A stretch of DNA of 20,715 nucleotides from Thermodesulfobacteriales bacterium (GTDB lineage Bacteria; Desulfobacterota_D; UBA1144; Nemesobacterales; UBA2774), in the NCBI GenBank assembly GCA_004525335.1, contig SPCL01000016.1:1-20715 (forward strand). Direction: 5' to 3'. The notes beneath the pieces were generated by a model. It saw only the letters and a list, made by a program, of their open reading frames with translations, ran no database searches and was not told the origin of the DNA. The stretch's first letter is position 1. The number at the start of each line of letters is the position of its first letter. This document shows, one piece after another, positions 7,698 through 17,300 of this stretch. Position numbers and translations under genes: made by a program.

Positions 7698-8399
7698 ATG
7701 TCCAAACTAAACACAGACAAGATTTCATCTTCATTTCCAATTATAAATCTTACGCTAATAGCAGTAAATATTCTGATATTTGTCCACGAACAATCACTTG
7801 GGGAAGAGATATACCCCTTTATACATGAATATGGGCTTATACCAGCTAAAGTTTTCTCATTCTCGTCTAATGTTGGTCTCTCAGAACGGTTCTTCCCTTT
7901 TTTATCCTCAATGTTTATACACGGGGATTGGGTACATCTAATTGGCAACATGATTTTCTTATACATTTTTGGAAGTAATGTTGAGATAAAAATAGGACAT
8001 CTTAAATACCTGGCTTTTTATATATTATGCGGATTTGCTGCAGCTTTGTTCTACGTATTAACCAGCCTCGGCTCCCTAATCTCTATGTTAGGGGCCAGCG
8101 GCGCAATTTCGGGAGTTCTAGGAGCTTACATTACTTATTTCCCAATTTCCGAGTTCAAAAACCCGGTTCAAATATTATTTTTAAAAAATATAAGATACAT
8201 ACCTGCAGCAGCTATAATTTTCTTGTGGCTTGTGATTCAATTTCTAAATGGAATCGGCTCCATAGATCAATCCGTTGATACAGGCGGGGTAGCAATCTGG
8301 GCTCATATAGGCGGGTTTGTAGCAGGATTAATACTGGCACGATTCTTTCATAATAACAAATATGACTTTAAACAAAAATCAGAAAGGTACTATCACTAG
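7698..8399 (+). CDS. Rhomboid-family intramembrane serine protease
   Basis: A 233-residue membrane protein with about six predicted helices, the bacterial rhomboid core. The GxSG active-site motif is present as MLGASGAISG with nucleophile S134. The catalytic His is H203 in WAHIGGFVAG. The oxyanion-hole motif FIHGDWVHLIGNM includes H75, H80 and N84. Rhomboids cut substrate proteins inside or next to their transmembrane helices in the inner membrane. The substrate here is unknown. The protein lacks large soluble extensions and ends in a short basic/polar tail. It is the first gene of a same-strand run with phosphofructokinase 32 nt downstream; whether that link is functional cannot be told. Complete by motif; confident family call. 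Confidence 0.93.
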   Translation: MSKLNTDKISSSFPIINLTLIAVNILIFVHEQSLGEEIYPFIHEYGLIPAKVFSFSSNVGLSERFFPFLSSMFIHGDWVHLIGNMIFLYIFGSNVEIKIGHLKYLAFYILCGFAAALFYVLTSLGSLISMLGASGAISGVLGAYITYFPISEFKNPVQILFLKNIRYIPAAAIIFLWLVIQFLNGIGSIDQSVDTGGVAIWAHIGGFVAGLILARFFHNNKYDFKQKSERYYH

Positions 8400-8431
8400 A
8401 TAGTAGCTTTGAGCAGTGGGAGCAAATTAGA

Positions 8432-9688
8432 ATGGTTCAGCCAAAAATGAAAAAAGGACAGAGATTAGCAATTCTTGTAGGCGGAGGGCCTGCACCAGGA
8501 ATTAACGGAGTAATAAGCGCAGCCACTATAGAGGCTGTAAACCAAGGCGTTGAGGTTATTGGAATCAGAGACGGCTTTAGATGGATATCCCAAGGGGACA
8601 CCGATCAAATAGAAATCCTTACGATTGGGAAAACTTCGAGGATTCATAATACCGGGGGATCAAGAATTGGTATATCGAGAGTAAACCCATTATCTGTTCC
8701 AAATGGCTTAAAAAATACAATCGACTGCTTAAAGAAACTGCAAGTCAAATATCTCATTACTATTGGCGGAGATGGAACTCTATATTTGGCCAGCAGACTG
8801 CACAAAGAATTAAAGGGTAAAATCCAGATCGCTCATGTACCAAAAACTATAGACAACAACGTGCCCCTACCCGGATATATTCCAACCTTTGGCTTTGAAA
8901 CTGCCCGTCATATAGGCACTGAACTTGTCCATCACCTTATGGAAGACGCTAAAGCTACTAGTAGATGGTATTTTGTAGTAACTATGGGCAGAAAAACTGG
9001 CCATTTAGCTCTTGGTATAGGTAAAGCATCGGGCGCTACATTAACTATCATTCCCGAAGAATTTCGAAAAAAGAAAATATCTCTTAAGGACATAGTCATT
9101 ATACTCGAAGGCGCAATCATCAAAAGAAAGCTTATGGGCAGGGAAGATGGAGTAGCAATACTAGCTGAAGGCATAACTGATAGGCTGGATGAAGATGATC
9201 TGCAGAAATTAACTGATTTAAATATGGATGAGCATGGAAGAATAAGGCTATCAGAGGTTGATTTAGGTCAAATATTAAAACACCAAACAACAAAAGCTTT
9301 AAAAGAAAAAGGTGTGGATGCAAGGTTAGTGGATACAACAATAGGTTATGAACTGAGGTCCGCCCCACCTATACCTTTTGACGCAAGTTATGCAAAGACT
9401 TTAGGATATAGCGCTGTAAAATTCCTGCTTGCAGGAGGATCAGGCGCTTTAATCAGTATTCAAAAGGGCAAGAAAGTTCCAATACCCTTTGAGAAGGTAA
9501 TAAATCCTAAAACTGACAGAACTAATATCCGATTTGTGGATGTCAATACAGAATCATTTGAAGTCGCTCAGAAGTACATGATAAAGCTCACTAAAGAAGA
9601 TCTTGAAGACCGAAAAGAGCTTAAAAATCTTGCAGCCTTAACAAATATGAAACCTAGTGAATTTAAAGCATATTTCAGTGCCATATGA
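8432..9688 (+). CDS. pfkA: Phosphofructokinase family protein (ATP- or PPi-dependent)
   Basis: A 418-residue phosphofructokinase, larger than the 320-residue E. coli PfkA and of the long (mixed-substrate, group III/PPi-PFK-like) type. It phosphorylates fructose 6-phosphate to fructose 1,6-bisphosphate in glycolysis. Conserved motifs are GGGPAPGIN (17-25), GGDGT (112-116), PKTIDNN (137-143) and MGRKTGHLALG (185-195). The glycine of GGDGT is the residue usual in ATP enzymes, while the lysine of PKTID is the one usual in PPi enzymes; family members with both exist, so the phosphoryl donor cannot be decided here. The catalytic Asp is kept (D141), but the second aspartate of the usual IDND is Asn143. 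The start has a fair Shine-Dalgarno (TGGGAG, 8417-8422, nine bases from ATG). It follows the rhomboid gene by 32 nt. Confidence 0.85.
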   Translation: MVQPKMKKGQRLAILVGGGPAPGINGVISAATIEAVNQGVEVIGIRDGFRWISQGDTDQIEILTIGKTSRIHNTGGSRIGISRVNPLSVPNGLKNTIDCLKKLQVKYLITIGGDGTLYLASRLHKELKGKIQIAHVPKTIDNNVPLPGYIPTFGFETARHIGTELVHHLMEDAKATSRWYFVVTMGRKTGHLALGIGKASGATLTIIPEEFRKKKISLKDIVIILEGAIIKRKLMGREDGVAILAEGITDRLDEDDLQKLTDLNMDEHGRIRLSEVDLGQILKHQTTKALKEKGVDARLVDTTIGYELRSAPPIPFDASYAKTLGYSAVKFLLAGGSGALISIQKGKKVPIPFEKVINPKTDRTNIRFVDVNTESFEVAQKYMIKLTKEDLEDRKELKNLAALTNMKPSEFKAYFSAI

Positions 9689-9774
9689 TACAAACTTCGC
9701 TTTTTTAAGGGAAAAACTTAATTTTGAGCCCTAAAACATTGACTTCTAAGCCAAATTATGATAAAAAAAGATCA

Positions 9775-11982
9775 ATGTTTTATAGGTATTTTTTAACTTC
9801 AGCCACTCTTTTGCTGCTATTCACAATTGGATGCGGCAATAAAAACTATTCGCCAAATTCATCCCAATCCACGATGCCGGGTATACGCATGGATAATTAT
9901 AATAACCCGGATATTAAGATGGTCGATGTGGACACAGACTACTACGCTAGAAACTATAGAAACCAAGATAACATAAAGCCCAGCTTCTTTTTCTTAAACC
10001 CACACATTCAAGCTTGGAAAACTTACTATCATTTTGAGAATATATTCATAGAACTCCCCGACGTAGCCCCGGATGATGAGAAGCAAATTCCGGTTGTACT
10101 AAACGAAAGGGTCATGCACTTCATGACCTATTTTCAGACCCGTGGACGTGAGTCCTTTAGCATATGGCTTGCCCGCTCAGGGAAATATATCCCTAATATG
10201 AAAGTAATATTACAGCAGCGCGGGATGCCGACTGATTTAGTCTATCTTGCTATGATTGAGAGTGGATTTAATGTAAAAGCGCGGTCCCATGCTGCAGCTG
10301 TAGGACCCTGGCAGTTCATTAAACCTACAGCTAAACGTTACGGACTTAGAGTGGATTCCTGGGTAGATGAACGCATGGACCCGAACAAATCAACAGAGGC
10401 TGCTGCCAATTATTTAAGCGATCTGTATGCCATGTTTCAGAACTGGGAACTTGCAGCGGCAGGATATAACTGCGGGGAAGATCGAGTACAAAACGCAATA
10501 GATAAATATCAGATAAATGATTTCTGGCAAATCTCAGAATTTACACTTCCAAAAGAAACTAAAAATTACGTCCCGAAACTAATGGCTGCATTAATAATCG
10601 CTAGAGACCCGGCTAAATACGGTTTTGTAGGAATTAGTTATCATGAGCCAGTGCCTTATGAAACAATAAGGGTTGCTCCTCAAAAGAGCTTGAGTGAGGT
10701 GGCAAGAGTAATAGGTGTTAGCCCGACAAAGTTAAAAGAGTTAAATCCTGCCTTAATACATGATGCAACGCCACCAGGAAACCCCTACCCTATATATGTA
10801 CCTCCTGGATACGCCTCAATAGTTACACAGAAGCAACATCAGATTGCTTCCTTATCCAATGTCAATCCACAAATTGCCCAAACAAGTACTACATATAGAC
10901 ACAAGGTAAAGCGCGGCGATACGCTCAGCAAAATAGCTGCAAAATACGGCACTAACGTCTCTAAAATCAAGAGAGCAAATGGCCTTAAGAGCTCAACTAT
11001 CAGAGTCGGGCAAAGATTGAAAATTCCGGGTCGCTATACCAAGACAACATACGCATCATCCAAGAATACGACCTCTACAGTTAAGTATAAAGTTAAATCA
11101 GGAGACACTCTCGGCGCTATAGCAGCAAGACATAGGGTTAGCGCTGTATCCATCAGAAGGGCAAATGGGATCAAAGGATCATTAATCCGATCAGGCCAGA
11201 CACTGACCATTCCAGGAGCTTCAGGCAGGTATTCCGGAGATGATGCAACACCGACAAACAGCACTAAAGTTGCAAAATACAAAGTTGAATCAGGCGATAC
11301 TCTAGGCGGCATCGCGGCTAAACATCGGGTCAGCATTACTACAATAAAAAGAACTAACGGAATTAAAGGCTCAAGCATTAGAGCTGGACAAATACTCAGC
11401 ATTCCTTACATAGCTAATGGAACATCTACCTCAAGCTCAAGCACACAAACAGCTAGCACTAAAAGCTCTAGTAAGTATAAAGTTAGGTCAGGGGATACTT
11501 TGGGAGGCATAGCGCAAAAACACGAGGTTGCACTGGCATCAATTAAAAGTGCTAATAATATTCAAGGCTCTACAATTAGAGTCGGCCAGACGCTGACAAT
11601 TCCTGGATCAAACGGTTCATATTCAAGCTCAAGCACTTCTTCCAGTAACGGTAGTGCCCCATCCAAATATAAAGTTAAATCAGGCGACACTTTGGGAGGC
11701 ATTGCTGAGAGACATGGAGTAAAGGTTGCATCACTTAAGAGTGCAAATAATATTCCCGGAAGTTCAATCAGAATCGGTCAAACCTTGACTATACCAAATG
11801 GAAACTATAGCTCTAACAGCTCATCATCAAACGGAGGCCCTGTAAGTTATAAAGTAAGATCGGGAGATACTCTCTGGGAGATTGCCAGCAAACATGATGT
11901 GACAGTTGCCAATATAAAAAAATGGAATAATCTAACGTCTAACAGTCTTTCACCAGGCAAAAAATTAACCATTTACAAATAA
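9775..11982 (+). CDS. mltD: MltD-type lytic murein transglycosylase with a LysM array (lipoprotein)
   Basis: From ATG 9775 this is a 735-residue lipoprotein precursor; an in-frame TTG at 9724 would add 17 residues. The signal peptide MFYRYFLTSATLLLLFTIGC fits a lipobox with acylated Cys20. A family 1D lytic transglycosylase (SLT) domain spans about residues 151-273, with the catalytic glutamate E162 in YLAMIESGF, followed by AVGPWQFI and AGYNCG. A weak LysM-like segment follows (about 295-345). Six canonical LysM repeats lie at DNA 10894-11031, 11080-11217, 11275-11406, 11473-11607, 11665-11799 and 11845-11979, separated by Ser/Thr-rich linkers. SLT domains cleave the MurNAc-GlcNAc bond to 1,6-anhydroMurNAc products; LysM binds peptidoglycan. 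E. coli MltD has only two LysM, so this array is long. It sits between pfk and the ogg gene. The start choice is uncertain. Confidence 0.92.
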   Translation: MFYRYFLTSATLLLLFTIGCGNKNYSPNSSQSTMPGIRMDNYNNPDIKMVDVDTDYYARNYRNQDNIKPSFFFLNPHIQAWKTYYHFENIFIELPDVAPDDEKQIPVVLNERVMHFMTYFQTRGRESFSIWLARSGKYIPNMKVILQQRGMPTDLVYLAMIESGFNVKARSHAAAVGPWQFIKPTAKRYGLRVDSWVDERMDPNKSTEAAANYLSDLYAMFQNWELAAAGYNCGEDRVQNAIDKYQINDFWQISEFTLPKETKNYVPKLMAALIIARDPAKYGFVGISYHEPVPYETIRVAPQKSLSEVARVIGVSPTKLKELNPALIHDATPPGNPYPIYVPPGYASIVTQKQHQIASLSNVNPQIAQTSTTYRHKVKRGDTLSKIAAKYGTNVSKIKRANGLKSSTIRVGQRLKIPGRYTKTTYASSKNTTSTVKYKVKSGDTLGAIAARHRVSAVSIRRANGIKGSLIRSGQTLTIPGASGRYSGDDATPTNSTKVAKYKVESGDTLGGIAAKHRVSITTIKRTNGIKGSSIRAGQILSIPYIANGTSTSSSSTQTASTKSSSKYKVRSGDTLGGIAQKHEVALASIKSANNIQGSTIRVGQTLTIPGSNGSYSSSSTSSSNGSAPSKYKVKSGDTLGGIAERHGVKVASLKSANNIPGSSIRIGQTLTIPNGNYSSNSSSSNGGPVSYKVRSGDTLWEIASKHDVTVANIKKWNNLTSNSLSPGKKLTIYK
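10894..11979 (+). repeat. Six tandem LysM coding repeats
   Basis: Six copies of a roughly 45-codon LysM unit, spaced by 12-25-codon Ser/Thr/Asn-rich linkers. Each begins near YKVxSGDTLxxIA and ends near GQxLxIP. Copies at 11473 and 11665 are especially alike (SGDTLGGIA, then SANNI, then TIRVGQTLTIP / SIRIGQTLTIP), suggesting recent duplication. The last unit, at 11845, diverges (SGDTLWEIA, WNNLTSNSLSPG), a common pattern for terminal repeats. Confidence 0.9.
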
Positions 11983-12021
11983 TTTCTTCTTTATCCATTC
12001 TAATTAATATTCGAATCTAAA

Positions 12022-12669
12022 ATGGAAAACAGTTTTCACAATCTGAAGCAGGCCTATATAGAAAAGAAGGATATAATCAAAAAAAGATTAAATGATTTCA
12101 GTAAGATCATAGATCGGGCTGATGACAACAAATTATTTGAAGAGCTTACGTTTTGTATTTGTACCGCAGGCGCAAGCGCAAAGATGGGACTTAAATCAGT
12201 AGAAGCAATGAGAGATATTCTTCCCTCCGGTAGTTTAAAAAGCCTTAGAAAAAGACTAGACGGCGTACACAGATACCCTAACGCCAAACCCGCCTACATA
12301 GTACACACGAGAGAGTATTTAAAGCGTGAACACAATTTTAAAATTAAGGATTTACTCAAATCATTTCAAAATCCTATTGAGAGAAGAGACTTTTTTGCAA
12401 AGAATAAAGATATTAAGGGTATTGGATATAAAGAATCCAGCCATTTTTTAAGAAATATAGGGTATTCTGGCTATGCGATTTTAGATAAACATATTCTGAA
12501 CACCCTCTATGAACTGAAGATCATCAATAACCCGAAACCACCCGCTACAAGAGATAAATATTTAGAAACAGAGATTAAGCTTAAAGAATTCGCGGATAAT
12601 ATTGGGATTCATATAGACGAGCTGGACCTTCTTCTGTGGAGTGAAAAAACAGGGGAAATACTCAAGTGA
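12022..12669 (+). CDS. ogg: N-glycosylase/DNA lyase, archaeal-type Ogg2 (8-oxoguanine)
   Basis: A 215-residue helix-hairpin-helix DNA glycosylase of the Ogg2 group, the type first characterised in Methanocaldococcus. It removes 8-oxoguanine from DNA opposite C and cuts the backbone by beta-elimination. The hairpin-helix is IKGIGYKESSHFLRNIGY (131-148), with the catalytic lysine K137 in GYKESSHF. The catalytic aspartate D155 follows in AILDKHIL. The N-terminal FEELTFCICTAGASAKMGLKSV and the C-terminal LLLWSEKTGEILK are also typical. The length is normal for Ogg2, shorter than Ogg1. There is no good ribosome site (TCTAAAATG). It starts 39 nt after mltD on the same strand and ends a probable operon. 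Ogg2 is best known from archaea and thermophiles but occurs in some bacteria; confident by motif. Confidence 0.9.
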   Translation: MENSFHNLKQAYIEKKDIIKKRLNDFSKIIDRADDNKLFEELTFCICTAGASAKMGLKSVEAMRDILPSGSLKSLRKRLDGVHRYPNAKPAYIVHTREYLKREHNFKIKDLLKSFQNPIERRDFFAKNKDIKGIGYKESSHFLRNIGYSGYAILDKHILNTLYELKIINNPKPPATRDKYLETEIKLKEFADNIGIHIDELDLLLWSEKTGEILK

Positions 12670-12891
12670 TGCAGGATGCGGGGTGTGCCTAGGCAAGTTA
12701 CTTTAGTGATTTTAGGAAAGGGTGTCCAAATCCTGCGCTCGCTCGGATTTGTTCTGAGTTCAATCGAAGGACGGAGCTTTTAGGATTTCACCCTTCGAGG
12801 GCCTCATTGAACTCGGGATAAAGAGATTATTTAACCGACGATGATTTGGATAGGAGGGAAGAAAAAACATAGATGCGCTCTATATCTGGCG
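12670..12891. other. Convergent intergenic region with imperfect palindromic element
   Basis: This stretch separates the converging ogg and MFS genes, 222 bases with no gene seen. From about 12710 to 12854 it is made of overlapping inverted and direct repeats (described separately) and has a GC-richer, unlike-coding look. It may end transcription from both sides. Confidence 0.5.
12719..12854. repeat. Imperfect nested palindrome, REP- or MITE-like element
   Basis: Outer arms TCCAAATC (12725-12732) and GATTTGGA (12843-12850) are exact inverted copies. Inside lie GAGTTCAAT (12756-12764) and ATTGAACTC (12806-12814), also exact, with CGAAGG (12765-12770) opposite CCTTCG (12792-12797). A further small hairpin is AAATCC (12728-12733) / GGATTT (12745-12750). 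TTTTAGGA occurs twice as a direct repeat (12710-12717, 12778-12785). The nested stems look like a dispersed extragenic palindrome or a small non-autonomous element. Single copy here, so the repeat family is inference. Confidence 0.45.
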
Positions 12892-14277
12892 CTATTTCCC
12901 CATCTCACTCGGGCGTTTTCCCTCACGCCAATGGTCCTCTATGTTTTCAAGACTCTGGCCCTTTGTTTCCGGAACCAGGAAGTAAAAAATTAGCAAGGTC
13001 ACTATTGCGAAAAATCCGTAGAACCAAAACGCACCTGTTTTTCCTATAAGCGCGACAAGTGGCAGAAACGTAACCAGCCAGTTTGTAGCCCATTTAGTAA
13101 GAGACCCAAGACTCATCCCTCTGGCTCGAACTTTTAAAGGATAAATCTCCGATATCAATATCCAAAATACCGGTCTCGGTCCCAAAGACCATGAGCCAAC
13201 ATATAGCAGCAAACTACCAATAGTAATCCACTTCACATAGGCACTAGTTCCATCAAACATAAACGTAATACCTATTACTACGAGACTTATAGTTACGCCG
13301 ATCAATCCAACTATCATTAATGGGCGACGACCTACCCTATCAACTAACGCAATAGTCACAAAAGTCATAACTGTATTTACAACTCCTATTCCTACTGTGG
13401 CAAGTATGGCAAGTGAGGCTAACTTGAACCCCGAAATCTCTAAGATAGTGGGAGAGTACCCGTACAAAATGATACTGGCCGCTGCAAGCCCCCTACTGAA
13501 AGCAAGTCCCACTCCTAATAAGACCGCACGTCTCACAGAGGGTTTAAGCAGCTCACTCCAGCTACTCCCATGTTTACCAATACTTGATTCAATTGCACTG
13601 AGTTCCTCATTTATATCTTGATTACCTCTTATATGCTGAAGAACTCTCTTTGCTTTATCTTCAATGGAATGTATTGCAAGCCAACGAGGAGTCTCAGATA
13701 AAAAGATCATCCCGACGATAAGGCAAAATGCAGGCATCGCTTCAAGTCCAAACATCCATCTCCAATCGCCGTCATGTGAAAAAACATAATTAACGATATA
13801 GGCAAGTAGAGCGCCGAAAGTGATTCCAAGAATATTAAAAGACACCATCTTTCCCCTATTTGAGGTGGTGGATAGTTCTGAAATATAAAGAGGAGCTATA
13901 ATGGATACAGTACCCAAACCAATTTCCGTTATTATGCGTCCTAAGATCAGCATGGGAATTGTGGGTGCAAAAGCCATCATTAGTGAGCCTATGAAAAACA
14001 GTATGCCCGCAAAAATTAGAGCTTTTTTTCTGCCAATTTTGTCAGCAATCGTACCGCCCAGAGGGGCACCTATCATTGCGCTCAGGAAAAGTGAGCTGAT
14101 TATCACCCCTTCCAAATAAGGGGATACTGCAAATTGCTTTTTAATAAATAGAATCGCGCCAGAAATTACGGCGGTATCGTATCCTAACAAAAATCCGCCC
14201 ATTGACGCAACTAAAATGGATATATGGAGATAAAACTTGTGACCTGTTTGGTGGGTTAACGTATTGGCATGAACCAT
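12892..14277 (-). CDS. MFS sugar-porter family transporter
   Basis: A 461-residue permease with twelve predicted helices and the full signature set of the MFS sugar porter family: GYDTAVISGA in the first helix, DKIGRKKAL after helix 2, GRIITEIGLG in helix 4, SETPRWL at the end of helix 6 (usually PESPRWL), DRVGRRPLM after helix 8, GPRPVFWILISEIYPLKVRARG near helix 10 and PETKGQSLENIE at the C-terminus. The family mostly moves hexoses, polyols or related compounds by proton symport or facilitation; the substrate is not readable. It starts 59 nt after the RND pump stop on the same strand, so may be the last gene of the efflux operon or have its own promoter. No clear ribosome site before the ATG. 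Confident family call. Confidence 0.9.
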   Translation of the reverse strand: MVHANTLTHQTGHKFYLHISILVASMGGFLLGYDTAVISGAILFIKKQFAVSPYLEGVIISSLFLSAMIGAPLGGTIADKIGRKKALIFAGILFFIGSLMMAFAPTIPMLILGRIITEIGLGTVSIIAPLYISELSTTSNRGKMVSFNILGITFGALLAYIVNYVFSHDGDWRWMFGLEAMPAFCLIVGMIFLSETPRWLAIHSIEDKAKRVLQHIRGNQDINEELSAIESSIGKHGSSWSELLKPSVRRAVLLGVGLAFSRGLAAASIILYGYSPTILEISGFKLASLAILATVGIGVVNTVMTFVTIALVDRVGRRPLMIVGLIGVTISLVVIGITFMFDGTSAYVKWITIGSLLLYVGSWSLGPRPVFWILISEIYPLKVRARGMSLGSLTKWATNWLVTFLPLVALIGKTGAFWFYGFFAIVTLLIFYFLVPETKGQSLENIEDHWREGKRPSEMGK

Positions 14278-14336
14278 ATGGGTCTCAAACGAAATGTTTA
14301 TTTACATTCAGCTTACACTAAACACTAAGACAATGC

Positions 14337-17300
14337 TTATGTAACAGTCTTTGGTTTTCGTTCTCTTAAGTTTTCAATAACTACATAAAATACCGGGACT
14401 ACGATTAAGCTGAGCATGGTGGAAAGTATCATTCCGCCAAACACTGCAGTACCAAGAGAGTGCCTGCTCTGTGCACCAGCGCCGCTTGCGATCACCAAAG
14501 GAAATACTCCGAGGATAAAAGCAAACGCGGTCATTAAAATAGGGCGCAATCTTATCATAGCAGCCTGCATTGCAGCCTCTATCACAGGGAGCCCATCTTC
14601 TCTACGCTGCTTAGCGAATTCAACTATCAAAATTGCGTTCTTACTCGCAAGACCTATCAGCATAACTAGCCCAATCTGGCAATAAACATCATTTGTTAGC
14701 CCTCTAAAATACTGTGCAAGCATAGCTCCCAAAAGCGCAAGCGGTACAGCCAGCATGACCATAAACGGCATTGCCCAGCTCTCATATAGAGCAGCCAAAA
14801 ATAAGAATACGAACACAATTGATAGGGCGAAGATCAGTGGAGCTATGTTACCCGCTTTAATCTCCTGATAAGACGTACCTGACCACTCGTACCCCATACC
14901 TTCAGGCAGCACCTCTTCGGCCAGCTTTTCCATGGCTGCAATTGCCTGCCCTGAGCTGTAACCAGACGCCGAATCACCATCTATCTCGGTAGATCTGTAT
15001 AGGTTATAGTGAGTAACTGTCTCAGGCCCTACTATCTCTTTAACCTCAATCAATGTGCTTAAGGGAACCATATCGCCTGCCTGTGTCCGTACATATAACC
15101 TGGATATATCATCCACTTTGGCACGGTAGCTGTCTTCTGCCTGCATAAAAACTCTATAGACACGCCCGAATTTGTTAAAATCATTTACATATAGGGCGCC
15201 CAGATAAGCCTGCAAGGTATCGAATATATCAGAAATCGCTATACCTTGTGTTTTAGCCTTTGTCCTATCTAGTTCTACATATATGCCAGGAACATCTGCT
15301 GTAAAAGAGCTGAAAAGACCTGTAAGCTCAGGTGTTTGATTTCCCTTCTCAATCATTTCATTTGTTACATTAGCTAATGTCTGTATACCCAAACTACTTC
15401 TATCTTCAAGCTCAAATTGGAACCCACCTGTTGAGCTTAAACCCTGTATTGGAGGAGCATTGAATGGAACCACAACCGCACCTTGGATGCCCGCAAACTC
15501 TTTTCGCACCCTCTCTATAATGCCGAATACGCTTAGTGCATAGGATTTCCTTTTGCCCCAGGGCTCTAGAACTGCAAACATCGCACCGGTATTAGAATCA
15601 GATGCCGAAGTCAAAAAGTTTAACCCGGCAATCGAAACTATATGAGCAACACCAGGAGTACTCATAAGAATGTTATACACTTCTTGCATCGTCTCTTCGG
15701 TACGCTCAAGTGATGAGCCTTCTGGACCCTGAACATTAATAATGAAATATCCCTGGTCTTCTTCCGGAACAAAACCGGTAGGCACGACAGTAAATATGAA
15801 ATATGTAAGAACCATAAGTGCTGCGAAAACGCCTACAACAATTTTCCATCTAGTTGTTAAAGCCACGACCCAGCCGTGATACCTATCTTTGAACCAGTCA
15901 AACCCCTGATCGAACTTTTTAAAGAACCAGAACTTTTTACCGGTTTCCTTTCTTAAGAAGAGCGCGCAAAGTGCAGGGCTTAAGGTCAATGCATTGATTG
16001 TAGATATAGCAACCGAGCAGGCTATAGTGAGCGCAAACTGTCTGTAGAGCTGACCTGTAATTCCAGGCATAAAAGATACAGGAACAAAAACAGCCATAAG
16101 AACAAGTGATGTGGCGACAATAGGTCCCGTTACTTCCTTCATCGCTGCACTTGTAGCTTCACGGGAAGAAACACCCTTCTCCTGAATTAGTCGTGAGGCG
16201 TTTTCTACAACAACAATTGCATCGTCCACAACCAAACCTATTGCGAGAACAAGACCGAATAAAGTCAACGTATTAATTGAAAAACCCAAAGCATTAATTA
16301 GAGCGAACGTGCCGATCAGAGAAACAGGGATAGTAATAGCTGGAATAAGTGTAGCTCTGAAATTCTGAAGGAATATAAATACTACAATAAAGACAAGTAT
16401 GAATGCTTCAAAGAGAGTTATCACAACCTCTTTTATTGACTCTGTTACAAATTCGGTTGTATCGTAAATTATCGCATAATCAACTCCGGAGGGAAAATTT
16501 TCCTTCAAAAGCTCCATAGCAGCCCGTATTTCTTTTGCCAAATCAAGAGCATTTGCACCAGGAAGCTGGTAAGTACCTATGCCAACGGTATTACCGCCAT
16601 CCAACTCTGCTTTGGTTGTATAAGTTTCCGCCCCTAATTCAACTGTAGCCACATCCTTTATGCGGACTACCGAGCCGTCCGGGTTGGCCCTTATTATTAT
16701 GTCTTCAAACTCTTCGACGGTTTCTAATCTGCCTAATGTTGTAATTGTAAACTGGAACTGTTGCCCCTTGGGAATTGGAGGTTGTCCAATAGAACCCGCC
16801 GCTACCTGAACATTTTGCTCCTCAATAGCATTGGCGACATCTGTAGTGGTTAGAGCTAAACTGGCAAGCTTATCTGGGTCAAGCCAGATACGCATAGAGT
16901 ACTCCCGCTCACCCCAAATGGTGAGATTGCCCACTCCTGGAATTCGCTTGAGTACGTCTGATATGTGTATATCAATATAATTGCTAAGAAATAGGTCGTC
17001 CCTACTTCCATCGGGAGAAATGAGGTTGACTGCAAGAATAAGACTTGTGGACTGCTTATTTACAGATATCCCGTATTTACTTACCTCTTCAGGAACCCTT
17101 GGAGTTGCAAGCTGAACTCTGTTCTGAACATCCACAGCTGCTATATCAAGATCGTAGCCTATATCAAAAGTAACGTTGATAGACATAGTGCCGTCGTTTG
17201 AGCTATCTGAGGACATATAGGTCATGCCCTCAACCCCGTTTATCTGCTCTTCAATAGGAGTTGTTACTGTCTCTTCTACAACCTCAGAGCTGGCGCCTGT

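Noticed and set aside
9724..9774. TTG start for mltD adding 17 residues
   Set aside because: The weak AAGGG is twelve bases away and the extra residues would give an overlong charged n-region; the ATG at 9775 sits right at the lipoprotein signal. Not fully excluded.
11034..11402. A 122-residue reverse-strand frame inside mltD
   Set aside because: It lies opposite LysM repeats and simply mirrors their repeated codons.
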